Positions 32,674 to 44,072 of a DNA stretch of 64,000 nucleotides are shown in pieces. Below the pieces are notes generated by a model. The model saw only the letters and a program-made list of their open reading frames with translations, was not told the origin of the DNA and ran no database searches. The translations under genes were made by a program, and so were the position numbers. Within the stretch, counting starts at the first letter, position 1. Every line of letters begins with the position of its first letter. Location: positions 33,566 to 97,565 of the forward strand of contig NW_001914876.1 in NCBI RefSeq assembly GCF_000208925.1. The letters are read 5' to 3'. This stretch comes from Entamoeba histolytica HM-1:IMSS (taxonomy: Eukaryota; Evosea; Mastigamoebida; Endamoebidae).

Positions 32674-33105
32674 CTCTGCTATTTAATTTCAGTTTAACCC
32701 TCTTCTTTTTATAGTTCTTTTTATGGTTTTTCTTTTAACTTTAATTTTAATATCTTTAACTATTGTTATTTTATTCTTAAAATGTTATTTGCTCTATAAC
32801 AAAATTATGTTTTTCTTATTTTTTAGAATTTAATGAAATTTCATTTCTTCTTTTATTATTAGATTATTATTTATCATTAAATAATATTTTTCAATATAAT
32901 TTTTAACAATTGAGTTTTGTTTATTAAAATTATAAAATAACAATATTATTAATAGTATTAAATAGTTATTGTTATTGTAAAAATAATAAAAACAAATAAC
33001 ATTTATTAACATGATAAAAATAATACTTGATTTGATGTGTTAATAACGTGTATTTAACTATTTAAACATCATAATTTGAACTTATAAACATCAAATTAAA
33101 TTAAA
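32674..33105. other. divergent intergenic region, eL22 / TLDc
   Basis: A 432-bp very AT-rich spacer. Apart from the motif near eL22, nothing was recognised. Confidence 0.4.
32694..32701 (-). promoter_or_regulatory. telo-box-like motif upstream of eL22
   Basis: The plus strand reads TTAACCCT (AGGGTTAA on the gene strand), about 20 bp before the start codon. Confidence 0.4.
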
Positions 33106-33780
33106 ATGGAAGAGTTAATAAACAAGAATAATCAATTAATTAAAGAAGGAGTAGAAACACTTCCGCACATTCAACATTCAATTGATGGTGTTACTAAGAA
33201 TTATCAATATTATTTAGGAAGTATTAAAAAGAGGAAGAAACAAGACGAAGAAAGAATGCAAAGAATGAGAGGAATTAAAGAAATGAGACAAATAGAAGAA
33301 TGGACAGAAAGAAGAATAACCAATGTAATATTTGACTCAGATATTGATAATTGGAATATTAATACATCAGTATTTGGTCAAAGAATAAAGGGTAAAGAAC
33401 ATATAATAATTATTATTGAAGATTCAAGAGGAAATAAATTTGGAGGATATGTTAATTCTAAAATTGATAAAGTTGGTCAATGGATATATGATTCAAAATC
33501 ATTTGTATTTTCATTAGAATCAAAAGGAAGAATGAAAAGAATGATGAAATTTGATATTAAAGAACCAGGACATGCATTTTGGTTAGATAATCAATCAAAT
33601 AATTATTTGTTTGCATTTGGATGGAGTGGTGATATTCTTGTTTGTAAAGAAAATTATAAAACAATATCAAGTTGTAAACAATGCTCATTTGAATTTGAAG
33701 GAATATCAAATGCACTTTGTGGAAAAGAATACACAGAACCTTTCACACCAGAGCGAATTATTGTAATTGAAATGAAATGA
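33106..33780 (+). CDS. TLDc-domain protein, copy 1
   Basis: 224 residues. A charged, coiled-coil N-terminus (about 1-60) precedes a TLDc fold (about 65-224). The motifs are an FDSDIDNWNINTSVF start, strand HIIIIIED, NKFGGYV, the SFVFSL strand and the closing CGKEYTEPFTPERIIVIEM. TLDc proteins are tied to oxidative-stress resistance and V-ATPase regulation in animals and yeast, but Entamoeba carries many short copies of unknown role. A close paralogue is at 63170-64000 and even the 3' flanks are alike, pointing to fairly recent duplication. The start is the only ATG before the coiled coil. Confidence 0.85.
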   Translation: MEELINKNNQLIKEGVETLPHIQHSIDGVTKNYQYYLGSIKKRKKQDEERMQRMRGIKEMRQIEEWTERRITNVIFDSDIDNWNINTSVFGQRIKGKEHIIIIIEDSRGNKFGGYVNSKIDKVGQWIYDSKSFVFSLESKGRMKRMMKFDIKEPGHAFWLDNQSNNYLFAFGWSGDILVCKENYKTISSCKQCSFEFEGISNALCGKEYTEPFTPERIIVIEMK

Positions 33781-33975
33781 CTCAATCTTGGTTTATTTGA
33801 AAATGAACTAAAAAAGAATAAAAACAAAACAATGAGGAATATGAAAATTTCATTCATCTAAAATGAATGAAATGGTAAATTAAAAATGGAAATAATTCAT
33901 GGTTGATTTATTTTATTTCATTTGAAATATTCACACCCAATGAGAGTGTTTTTATTAAATAAGAAAAGAAATAAG
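33781..33975 (+). repeat. conserved 3' flank of TLDc gene with hairpin (copy 1)
   Basis: This flank aligns through its length with the 3' flank of the second TLDc gene (62985-63169, opposite strand), with only scattered substitutions and small gaps. A perfect 11-bp hairpin at 33847-33873 (ATTTCATTCAT, loop CTAAA, ATGAATGAAAT) lies inside. Likely a shared 3' UTR or duplicated segment. Confidence 0.7.
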
Positions 33976-34832
33976 AATAAAAGAGAAATAAGATTTGAAA
34001 TTGACATAGTTACAGAAGTAAAAGAATGTGTCATTAAAAACATGATGGATGACATAGAATATTGATTTTATAATAACCACATATACTCACTAGAACCAAT
34101 AGACAATATTCTTATGATATGGTTATTCTTCCAAATAAATGAACCAAAGAAATCAATTTTATTAATACTTAGTTGATTGTTATTTATTTATATGGATAAA
34201 TATTTAATAATGCACTTAATTTATCATTAAGACTTAGTTAATTTAATAACCAATAACTATTAATGAACTGTTATATAAAAGAGTATATTGAATATCATTG
34301 TTTAATTTTCTCGTGGCGTTTATTTAATTGAATTTTGTATTATTCATAAATATAATTGTTGATAATAATATCAGATGATTTAATGGTTATTTATTAGTAC
34401 AATAAATGTAATAAAACTAACGTTATAAGTCATTAAAATTTAACATAATGAGCCATAAAATAACACTAGAAATATGAACTATAAGAAAAATAAAATTCAT
34501 AAAATAAAATTTGGTATAACAACACTCTACTTATCATAACATTAACACTATTAAGAGATGTTTAGAGAGAATAATTAAATTGTATAAACTATTTTGAATG
34601 AGATAGTTTTTTTAATTGAAATTAATCATTAAGTAAATGCAGGGAGTTAAAAACGATGTTAACTATCTATATAATATTCTTTTAAAACTTTAATGAATTT
34701 ATTTATGTTGGGTGATTATTTTTAAGACTTAGAATTATGATTATAAAAAATAGTCACAGTAAGAGTATTTGATAATTATTAAAATAGAAAATGAATGAAA
34801 ATACCATCAAAATAAACATCGTAAGTAATATT
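33976..34832. other. intergenic region, TLDc copy 1 / UBR
   Basis: Roughly 850 bp of AT-rich DNA between converging genes. No coding frame, RNA gene or repeat relating it to the other TLDc locus was seen beyond the conserved flank. Confidence 0.4.
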
Positions 34833-37800
34833 TTATTTTAATTTAACTGCTATTCCATCAGAAAAGATTGTATTTTTAAAGAAGAGTTTAGTAAATCTAA
34901 AGACATGAATAATCGGTTGGTGAAGAATAAAAATAAAATAGAACAAACAATTTAACTTTTAGTGGATTTAACAAAAGATTTGGAATGAGTAATTTTTTTG
35001 GATCAAAACAATCTCCATATTCATCTTCATATACAATAATGCCATTGTCTTACCACGATAGTTTAAACAAAACGCACCACTATATAAGTCTAACATAACA
35101 TTAAATCCACAAGAACATTGATGTGAATGATATTCTAAACATTTTCTTTTAGTACAAATAACTTTTCCACAATAAAGACATACTCTTGATAAAAGAACGT
35201 CTGAAATAAAAGAATCACAACTATCACATTTACTATAACAATACTTTTTTAATACTCCTTCAAAAGTCTTTGGTAATTCAATAAATGGGATGTGTCGTGG
35301 AATGGTTGGTATAAATGTATATTGATCATTTCCAGTTGCATGGTCAATATAATTTATTGTTTTCAAAAATGGTACTTCATCAGTCATTGGAATATTTTTG
35401 ATTATTGGTTCTATTAAATGAATACAATATTCAAATGAAATAGAAAGTTTATTGACAGCGTCTTCACAACTAAGACAATCAGATAATCCATTAATATTCA
35501 TATTATTTAATCTAGGTTTAATGAAGTTAATTTGTTTATGAGATAATAAAGATGGTTTTATTTTAGCAATAATACTCATAACATTATTAACTTGTTGAAT
35601 ATATGCTGGTTGAATATCTTGGTTATAAAGTCGTAAAATGATATAAAGATAAAGTGGTGAATTTATGTTAGAATATTTAATGAAATCATCTAAATAACTT
35701 TTTAAATTGATTGTTAATGATTTTAATGCAATAAATAGTGATTTTAGAATATCAAAATCATCTTCATGAATATCAACTTTTTCAAATTGAGCCAATTCTA
35801 ATGATTCTAATGTTGAAATCAAACAAGACATTAAGACATTAAATATTTTATTCTTATTATTATTAAATGCAATTTTAATTAGACTATATTTTTCATTAAA
35901 TGTATTTTCATTAATAATTGAAATTTGATTACTTAATGGTAAAAATAATTCAAATTTACTTTTACATATTGGACATTGTGTATATTGATTAATTAATTCC
36001 ATAAAACATTCTTCATGAATGTGGTGTTTACATGTTGTAAATACAGTTTCTGAATCACTTTTTCCACCTTCTTTTTTTCTTTGAATTAATACAGCAAATC
36101 CAGGATCATAATAAATAAATCTTCCTAATGGACTTTGTTTAATTGATTGACAAACAACACAAAAATCTTCATTTTGATCTTCTAATGATGATTCTTCAAT
36201 AATATGTTCATTTAGTGTAAATGTAGTTTGTTTTTCATTCATTTTTTTTAATACCTTCTTTTTCAATAAATCTGCTTTAGTTAGTTTAGTAGTTTTTACA
36301 GGTGATGGAATAACTGTACAAGACTCAAATTTCAATAATTTTCTTACATTTATATTATTTATTCCTTTTATAAATATTTCAAAATCTTTAATTTGAGTAT
36401 AATTATTTTTTAATATTTCTGTAATTGAAGTAACATTTTCTTCATTAAATATACCAAGACTTTTAATATCTTCTGTAGAACAAATATTATTTTGTATTTC
36501 AGAATTAATGTCAGTAATTAACATAAGAATAAATATCATATTTTCATTAGATAATCCTTTTTTAATGATATTCCAGAAAAGAGATGATGTAATACAATTA
36601 AACAAATCTTTATTCCAATTTAATCCTTCAAAATAATATCTGTTATTTTTTAATGATTTATCACCAAATAATGTATTTATTTTTAATTGTTCTTGAAGTT
36701 CAGGTTGTAAGAAAGGATATAATGGATTTATTCTATTTAACCATTCTTCTTTTAAAACACCTTTTTTAATCATTAATTCATCACATAATTGATTAATATT
36801 TAATTCACAAAAAGGAATAAGTTCAGATATGTTTGTTGGATGGGATTCTCCTGTCATTATTATATGTGCTATAATATTTTTAATGAAAGATTCATCATTA
36901 AATACTTTTTTAATTAATGGAGTTCTATTCATTTGAATTAAAACACTTAATAATATACCAAAATTATTTGTATTAAAATGAGAATTATTTAAATCAATAA
37001 TTTCATTTGTTGGTTCTAATTCTATTACATTAAATATAACTAATAATGTATAAATGAATTGATCTATTGTAATATATTTTAACATTAATTTAGAAATGTT
37101 TAAGTCTCCATTTAACATATGAGGTAAAAAAAGATTAATATAAAATGTATAATGATATTCAACATCAATATTATTTCTTACATAAACATTACTTGAAAAT
37201 TGATGAATAAATTGTAATGAAATAAATGATGTTTCACATAATAATATTGCATCTTCATTAGAAATTGAAATTTTATCTAATTGGTTTTTATTAATTAATT
37301 TTTGAAGAATTAATAAATAGAAATAATTAATTCCTGATAATGGTGATACTTGTTGATTAATTCCAACTTTTCTTAAATGAATTTTAATACCATTAATATT
37401 AATAAGAGGAACATTATTTAAATATGTTTTAACATGATTCATAAGTGTTTGATGAATGAAATTAAAATGGTTATTATAAAAGTCATCAACATCAAAAACA
37501 TCTATTAAACTAAAACATAATAATGTTGAGTATAAAAGAAGAAAAGCATATTCAAAATGATCTGGATCAGTTTCATCATGTTCTCCTGTTTTTATATAAA
37601 ATGGAAAAAGATGTGAACAACAACAAATAAGTTCTAATACTTTAGAGAATTCTTCTAATGAACATTGATATTTAATTCCATTATTTATTAATCCATTAAT
37701 ATAATCAAGTAATGATTCAACATTTTTTAAAACATTGTCATGAATTATACCAGAAGAATAAATTTTAATTGTATTAATAAAGATGTCTATCATTTGAATA

Positions 37801-38657
37801 AATCTTCCTGATTTAAAAAGAGAATATTCAGCAATTGATTTGTCATAAATGAAACCTGAAAATATAGATTCTAATCCATTATTTGGTGAATAATCAAAAT
37901 AAACTGATGCAAGAGCTAAGTCATAAATTGAAGTATAATCAAACTTCATTTCAGATATATTAGTAAGAAATGAAATAAGAAAAGTAAGAATAGAATCAGG
38001 AAGATGTTGATGAACAAAAGATAATTCAAAATATCTTTGAAATAAAGTTAAAGAATGATAGTTATATTTATTATAAAGTAAGGAGTCTGATGGAAATAAA
38101 TATTTTTCATTTAATAATGAAATAAATAATTTATGAAAATAAGGAATATTATCAATTTGACATAACACTTTAAATATCATATTTAGTTCTCCATTATTAT
38201 CTTTTTCCATTAAGAATGAAATTGAATATTGAAATAATATAGCAAGTGATTTTAAACAATAATTTATTTCTTTTGGAATTATTTCTTTAATATTTCCATT
38301 AAATTTATGTTGATGTTTATTACAAAATCCTTCTTTTTTCCAATATTGTTCATTCCCACAATCACATGTATATTGAGACATAGATAAATATGAATAATAA
38401 ATATGTCCTTGATGTTTTGTTTCATCAAAACATTGACAACATATACAACTTGATGGAGTTTTTTCACATGTCTTACATCTATATAATAAATGTCTTGAAT
38501 CAGAATTTCCTTTATTTCTACATCCTTCTTCTTGAATTAGAGAAGAACATTTCTCTTTAATTTCTTTAAAACAAATGTCTTTTCCAAAAATCAATTTATA
38601 AATTTGATTTTCATTTCTAATTTGTTTAATAATTGTATAAAACGTTTCTTTATTCAT
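34833..38657 (-). CDS. UBR-type E3 ubiquitin ligase (N-recognin), 2 exons, apparent frameshift
   Basis: The main frame (38657 down to 34968) codes 1229 residues. A UBR box lies near the N-terminus (Cys/His cluster from CRNKGNSDSRHLLYRC to GFCNKH), a long helical middle follows, then a RING-type finger (CVVCQS ... CKHHIHEECF ... CPICKS) and a C-terminal Cys-rich UAIN-like domain. The last ~24 residues do not fit the family. Shifting frame by one base near 35040 gives YEDEYGD ... LLLNPL, which does fit, and leads to a GTTTGT donor at 34948 and TAG acceptor ending at 34897. A final exon (34833-34896) ends in a family-like helix. So this allele either has a real -1 frameshift or a base was lost in sequencing. 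Role: N-degron recognition and ubiquitylation. Confidence 0.85.
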
Positions 38658-38789
38658 ATTTTATCTTCTTTTAATTGAAAATAAATAAAAAATTTTAAGT
38701 TTAAGTTTTGTACAAAAAAGAAAAAAGAAAAGAAAATTTAATCAAATTAAGAGAACGTACAAAATCATTTAATTGTTAAAATAAATCTT

Positions 38790-40242
38790 TCACTTTGGAA
38801 TAAATTTAAATAAAGTAGGTGAGAAAATTGGAATTTTAGGTACTATTCTTCCTGTTTTATTTGCCTCTCTTTCTATTTCTACTCTTCGAATAAAATTTTG
38901 AATAACATATTTGTCTTGACTCATTGGAATACTTTCTCCAGCTAAACAACGAACTGTAAGTCCCCAATAATCTAATACTATATTCCAATATCGTTCTTCA
39001 AGAAATTGACCACCTTCCTTAGTGTATGAAATAAAGTTATCTAATATCCCTTTTCCTTCATAAAATAATCCTTTAAGTCCTTTTGATAAATCTAATGCTG
39101 CATCATTTCCTGTAAATGTATTTGATGTTGTTACTAAAACTTGTCCATTAAATGATTTGTCATCATTTAAAACAGGTGAATAATGAGCACAAGATACTCC
39201 TCCAATACAAAGTGATGTTAAAAAATCTGCTATTTCTTTTAATTTAAATGCACTAAGAGTTGGTGTTGATTGAAAAACAGTAATTCTACACCCAGATAAT
39301 ATTGTTAAGATCAAATGAGGAAGAAGTTTTGGCATTGTTTCAATAACATCATTAAATGAATATTTTGCTGAAATTTGAGAACGTAATGATGGTTGATATA
39401 AAGGAAAAATAGGTGGAAATGGAAAGTCATGAGGAATAGGTTTACTAAAACTAGAATTACATAATGCAAAATTACCCAGAGTAAGTACTGTTGATGGAGA
39501 AGTAATATTACTAAAATATGAATCATAAGAAGTATTAATATGTGAATTTAATAACATTTTTGATGTTGATGTTAATATTGTATTTAGTCCATTTTGAGAT
39601 TGTAATGCTGCATTAATTAATTCACTAAATGTTAATGGTGATTCAAATGTTTGTGTTGTACCATTCCAATATGAATATGATATTTCTTGTAATTGTTTTG
39701 AACATTTTTGTAATTCTTCTTTTACAAATTTCGCTTGTTGACAAGAGAATTGTCTAGATTGAAGCATTGAAATACAAACTGTAGATACATATCCTCTCTT
39801 ATTACTTGGATTAAATACTGAGAAATGAACGGACTATAATTTGTTAAAATAAATTTATACTTCTATTAAAGTATATTAAACAAACGATACAATGAAAATT
39901 CATAATCGAATGTGTTAAAATTAAATTTTGACGTTCTTTTGGTGGATTTTTTGGATCAACTGGAACATTTGTATCTGCAGAATAATCACATCCCATTAAT
40001 ACTCTAACAAGCTCTTTTTCTACTCCATTATTAAGTTCATTACTAAGTTGTTTAAAAATAACTACTTCTCCATCTTCTAAATCAAATTCAACAACAAAAA
40101 ATCCTGTAAACATTGAAATATATTCAGATGGTGTTGGTTTATGTCTTGTTCTTCCTAATAATTTATCTGAACTATATGAAGAACTATAAGCACGTGAAGG
40201 GAGTGAATGAACAATATCATAGCTAATGTCTGAACTTGACAT
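38790..40242 (-). CDS. DENN/longin-type protein (FLCN/SMCR8/LCHN-like?), 2 exons
   Basis: What look like two neighbouring genes are one. Exon 39886-40242 ends at a GTTTGT donor (39885), and exon 38790-39833 begins after a TAG acceptor (39834); the 52-nt intron is in phase 0, giving 466 residues. The join restores SVHFSVFNPSNKRGYVSTVCIS, where exon 2 otherwise has no sensible start. The N-terminal part (FFVVEFDLEDGEVV ...) reads like a longin/uDENN strand set. The middle (LILTILSGCRITVFQSTPTLS) reads like a core-DENN strand-helix unit. DENN-module proteins regulate Rab or Rag GTPases on endolysosomes. The gene structure is solid; the family call is tentative. Confidence 0.55.
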
Positions 40243-40318
40243 CTTTTATTTTTTTTTTGTTTGTTTTTTTTTTTGAATTTTCTAGTTTTTCATCTTTTTT
40301 GTTTTTACTTCATCTTAA

Positions 40319-41833
40319 ATGCAATTAGATACTCTCTTAAATCAACACGAAGCTATAGCAAAAGTTAGAAATGCAATCAATTTAAATGACCAAAATAAAA
40401 TAGAAGATTCTTTGAATTATCTGTTTACAAGTGAATTGAATTTGACTGATAAAGAATTAGAAGAATTATTTATTTTTCTTGTACAAAATATTGAGAAAGT
40501 ACTTGATGTTGTAGTGTATAATGCAGAAATACTTGTTGTATTACATTCATTATGTTGCACAATAATAAAACCAAGTGTTTCACCATTTCTTGATTCAATT
40601 TATATCAATGCTTCCCCAAGAGATTTATTTCTCATTCACACATCAATGATTAATTATACAAATAATGTTGATACATTACTTCACTCACTTACTTATCTTC
40701 CTTCTATTCTTGAAAGAATTCCTAAACAACGTTTAAAAAAGTCATTAGAAGACACTTATAAAAATATTGAACAAATCATGAGTCTTATGAATGAAACAAA
40801 TGAAAAAAAGAATGAAGAGATAATTCAAAGTATTACTGAGTCATTTATTAATATTCTTCAACCGTCTAAAGAAGTATTATACATTATATTACTTCTTACT
40901 AAAAATCAAATAATAAACAATTCATTGATAACTAAAATCAGAACATTATGTCTTAGTTGTACTAACTTACCAAATATCATCCTTTCATTTAATTTTCAAC
41001 AATTACTCACATTCATAGGACTTGAATTACCTATTCCACTTATTCTCAATACTTCAAAAATATATCATATGATTGAAGAAGCAATTAAACATTGTAATGT
41101 ATTTCCTCAACATTCAATTATTATTTTACAATACCTTATGAATTATAACCAAAATACTTTAGATGTTGATGTTGTTTCTATTCTACATAATTCAATAACA
41201 TCTATCCAAACTGATGATATTTCACAACAAAGACAAGCAGCTCAATTATTTCAACTTTATATTCTCTCTCATAATTCAGAGTCTATTAAAAATTTAATTA
41301 TAAAAGTATTTGATACTATTAAATATCGTCATTTATGGAGTTATATTCTTCATATCATTCGATTATTTATCTCCTTTTCCTTCAAAAATCCTAAATTACC
41401 TTGTTTTAATTGTCCATCATTAGTATATACTGAGATTGATGGAATTATCCATAAATTATTAAGTAATAATGAGTATATATCTTTAGACAAATTTGGGATT
41501 GTTGGGATTATTGATGAACTGGTAGATGTTGTAAGTTTTATTCATTTTATTTCGAGATATCCAATAATTCCATGTAACATAACAGATTATATCAATACAC
41601 TCAATCAAATCTTATCAAATCTTCTTAATGTAAGATCATTAATGTTAAAGGGACTAACTCATGAAGACAAAGAACAATTAAAGAAAGCAAATGAAATTTG
41701 TAATATTACATCAGGAAATGAAAAAATGGAATTAGACATTGATGGAGGATTAGAACGTAATACGACACGAATAGAATTTGGAATATTTTCTTTACAAAAA
41801 ACAATTAAATCATTACAATCAAAAATAAATTGA
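40319..41833 (+). CDS. alpha-helical protein of unknown function
   Basis: 504 residues, complete, starting 76 bp from the divergent DENN-like gene. The composition is Leu/Ile/Asn-rich with regularly spaced amphipathic helices, suggesting an ARM/HEAT-like solenoid. The C-terminal 40 residues form a charged coiled coil. There is no signal peptide, membrane helix, zinc-binding or catalytic motif. I do not recognise a family. Scaffold or complex subunit is the most one can infer. Confidence 0.6.
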   Translation: MQLDTLLNQHEAIAKVRNAINLNDQNKIEDSLNYLFTSELNLTDKELEELFIFLVQNIEKVLDVVVYNAEILVVLHSLCCTIIKPSVSPFLDSIYINASPRDLFLIHTSMINYTNNVDTLLHSLTYLPSILERIPKQRLKKSLEDTYKNIEQIMSLMNETNEKKNEEIIQSITESFINILQPSKEVLYIILLLTKNQIINNSLITKIRTLCLSCTNLPNIILSFNFQQLLTFIGLELPIPLILNTSKIYHMIEEAIKHCNVFPQHSIIILQYLMNYNQNTLDVDVVSILHNSITSIQTDDISQQRQAAQLFQLYILSHNSESIKNLIIKVFDTIKYRHLWSYILHIIRLFISFSFKNPKLPCFNCPSLVYTEIDGIIHKLLSNNEYISLDKFGIVGIIDELVDVVSFIHFISRYPIIPCNITDYINTLNQILSNLLNVRSLMLKGLTHEDKEQLKKANEICNITSGNEKMELDIDGGLERNTTRIEFGIFSLQKTIKSLQSKIN

Positions 41834-41919
41834 ATATTCTTTATTTTTGTTTGTTTCTTTTTAAACGTAATTCAAATAAAAATTGAAAAGCAAAACTAAA
41901 AAAAAAACAAGTGATTGAA

Positions 41920-43974
41920 ATGTTTCCTCTCTATCGTTCATATAAATTAATTCCTAAAGATAAATGTCAATTTAATTCTCCTATCAGTACAAATAGAATT
42001 AAATTAAAAGAGAGTATATTTTGTGTATTACCATATTTAAATATAAAAGATATAATACAACTACAACAAGTTAGTAAAGAAATCAGAAATATGATCCAAA
42101 CTTCCTCCAGACATGGATTATTAGATAATCAGACTAATATTGATAATGAACAATATGATTATTATCGGTCTGAATTGAAATTAAATCAACTAACTTTTCC
42201 AAGATTAAAAACAATCCGTTGTTCTTATCAATTACTTTGTTCACTTCCTTCATTAAGTTTCTTAAACCTTTCTTTTGAAATTATTGATATGAAACTGAAC
42301 AATAAAGATCAATATACCCTATTTCATTCACTTCAAAACAGAATCATCTCTATTGAACGATCAGAGTGGAATAATCAATTTACTCAACTCACTTCTCTAA
42401 CAAAAATTGATTGTTATTTCTCAAGTGAATGTAATTTTATTCATTTAAAACAAATGAATAACCAATTACAATGGATATTAGTTCGTTGTCATTACCCAGA
42501 AATAACATTAATAAAAAAACATTTACTAAAATATCCACAACAAACTGTATTTATATTTGATCAAGCACATCATATGAAAGATAATGATTTAATTCTCTTT
42601 AAAGCATATAAATTTATAGTTACTGTAGAAGGTCAAAATAATATTCAAAGTGATAATGTCATTAGATTAAAAGAATTATGGTTACCAAATACAACTAATA
42701 TTAATATGATTCAGTCTATTGTCAAAAAATATTGTGCTTTTAAACTCATATTATCAAATCCTTCAACTTTACAAACAAAATACAATATTTATGATTTGAC
42801 ATCTTTGACAGAAGTACAATCATTAGAAATACATTCTATTAATTGTAATGAAATTAAATTTCCATCTACCCTTACTGAATTAAAATTATTTTCATGTACT
42901 ATTGAAAATAAACAAAATATAGTATTACCATTATGTAAAAGACTTATTTACAATGAAATTCATATGAAATCAAAATTTATTATTAGTAAAAATGGGTATA
43001 TTAGTATCACAAAATCTGAATGGTTTATTGAAAATAAAGACATTCTCTATTTTGAAGGTAGTTTTATTTCTGATGATTCTACACAATGTATTGTTATTAA
43101 AGATTCACAAACAACAGAATGTACTGAAGACTCTGAAGACAAAATTATTTCTTCTTCTAGAACTAATTCTCAAACAGATTCTAATTTTTCTATTCAATTT
43201 TATAAACCTCCATCATCAAGAAAAATACCTATTTCAATTAATTTACAATATCAAGCAATTCCATCAACAATACCTAATATTCTATCATTAGAAAATTGTT
43301 TTCAATTGAATAATCTTAAAATTTCAACAATTATTCATCCAGACTATTCAAAATTTAAATGTCTTAAACAACTTCATTTTGTTAATTGTATCTTTAATGA
43401 AGAAATAACACTTCCAAAATCTACAACACAAGTAATTATAGAAAACAGTGATTATATAGAATTTAAATCAAATAATTTATTAAATATGAAACTCATTCAT
43501 GTTAATATATTACCACTCTCAAAATATCCTACAACACTTACTTCACTCTTACTTAATAATACTCAAATTAATAAGACAATTGAATATTGTCCTCTAAAAA
43601 CTTTATACTTAAAAGATTTATGTCAATGCCAAAACTTAGAATATCTTCCACATTCTTTGAATTATCTTCGGTGTGACTCTTGTACATTGACTTCTAGTCT
43701 TTTTCTTGATTCTCTTCATTTGACTAAGTTATTATTTTATAATGTAAATGGAATAGAAATTCTATCTCTTCCAACAACCATTCAACTTGTGAATCTCTGT
43801 AAATGTAAATTACTAAAACAAATTATTTTATCAGAAGCAACTCATTTGAGGAAATTTTATTTAAGGTCATGTGATGTTCTTCAACACCCATCTCTTCCAC
43901 CTTCATGTATTGATCTTAACTCAATTGAACTTATTTCTGCTTCAGAAAAACAATTATTAAATCTATATAATTGA
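41920..43974 (+). CDS. F-box-like / leucine-rich repeat protein
   Basis: 684 residues from the ATG at 41920; the frame is open from 41911 but that codon is GTG. The N-terminus (ILC-type helix VLPYLNIKDIIQLQQVSKEIRNM) resembles an F-box. The rest is irregular LRR strands (LTELKLFSC, LKQLHFVNC, LTSLLLNNTQ, LKTLYLKDLCQC, ATHLRKFYLRSC). A Ser/Thr/Glu-rich insert near residues 400-430 (TTECTEDSEDK) breaks the repeat. The architecture matches the gene at 28608-30077, so both probably belong to one Entamoeba family. A role as an SCF adaptor is possible but unproven. Confidence 0.6.
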   Translation: MFPLYRSYKLIPKDKCQFNSPISTNRIKLKESIFCVLPYLNIKDIIQLQQVSKEIRNMIQTSSRHGLLDNQTNIDNEQYDYYRSELKLNQLTFPRLKTIRCSYQLLCSLPSLSFLNLSFEIIDMKLNNKDQYTLFHSLQNRIISIERSEWNNQFTQLTSLTKIDCYFSSECNFIHLKQMNNQLQWILVRCHYPEITLIKKHLLKYPQQTVFIFDQAHHMKDNDLILFKAYKFIVTVEGQNNIQSDNVIRLKELWLPNTTNINMIQSIVKKYCAFKLILSNPSTLQTKYNIYDLTSLTEVQSLEIHSINCNEIKFPSTLTELKLFSCTIENKQNIVLPLCKRLIYNEIHMKSKFIISKNGYISITKSEWFIENKDILYFEGSFISDDSTQCIVIKDSQTTECTEDSEDKIISSSRTNSQTDSNFSIQFYKPPSSRKIPISINLQYQAIPSTIPNILSLENCFQLNNLKISTIIHPDYSKFKCLKQLHFVNCIFNEEITLPKSTTQVIIENSDYIEFKSNNLLNMKLIHVNILPLSKYPTTLTSLLLNNTQINKTIEYCPLKTLYLKDLCQCQNLEYLPHSLNYLRCDSCTLTSSLFLDSLHLTKLLFYNVNGIEILSLPTTIQLVNLCKCKLLKQIILSEATHLRKFYLRSCDVLQHPSLPPSCIDLNSIELISASEKQLLNLYN

Positions 43975-43988
43975 ACTTAATATGAAAC

Positions 43989-44005
43989 ATTGAATTAAAT
44001 TCAAT
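43989..44005. repeat. 17-nt palindrome between converging genes
   Basis: ATTGAATT and AATTCAAT are exact complements around a single A, in the short gap between the LRR gene and RLP7 stop codons. Confidence 0.5.
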
Positions 44006-44072
44006 TATTACTTTTTAAATTACATTCTAACTAACTATCTAAAATAAACCAAAAGAAAACAGTAAAAATCAA

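Noticed and set aside
33802..33809. AATGAACT, the Entamoeba GAAC-like promoter element
   Set aside because: It lies in the 3' flank of the TLDc gene, not before a start; another copy near 34263 is also between 3' ends.
39370..39470. Minus-strand mini-frame with a possible GTTTGT intron between 58638 and the cyclin gene (actual position about 59390-59470)
   Set aside because: Only about 24 codons, ends soon after any splice and shows no conserved features.
41911..41919. GTG start three codons upstream of the LRR gene
   Set aside because: Nuclear genes use ATG; the ATG at 41920 is used. The same correction applies to TTG-led frames before 28040, 44822, 49747 and 49874.
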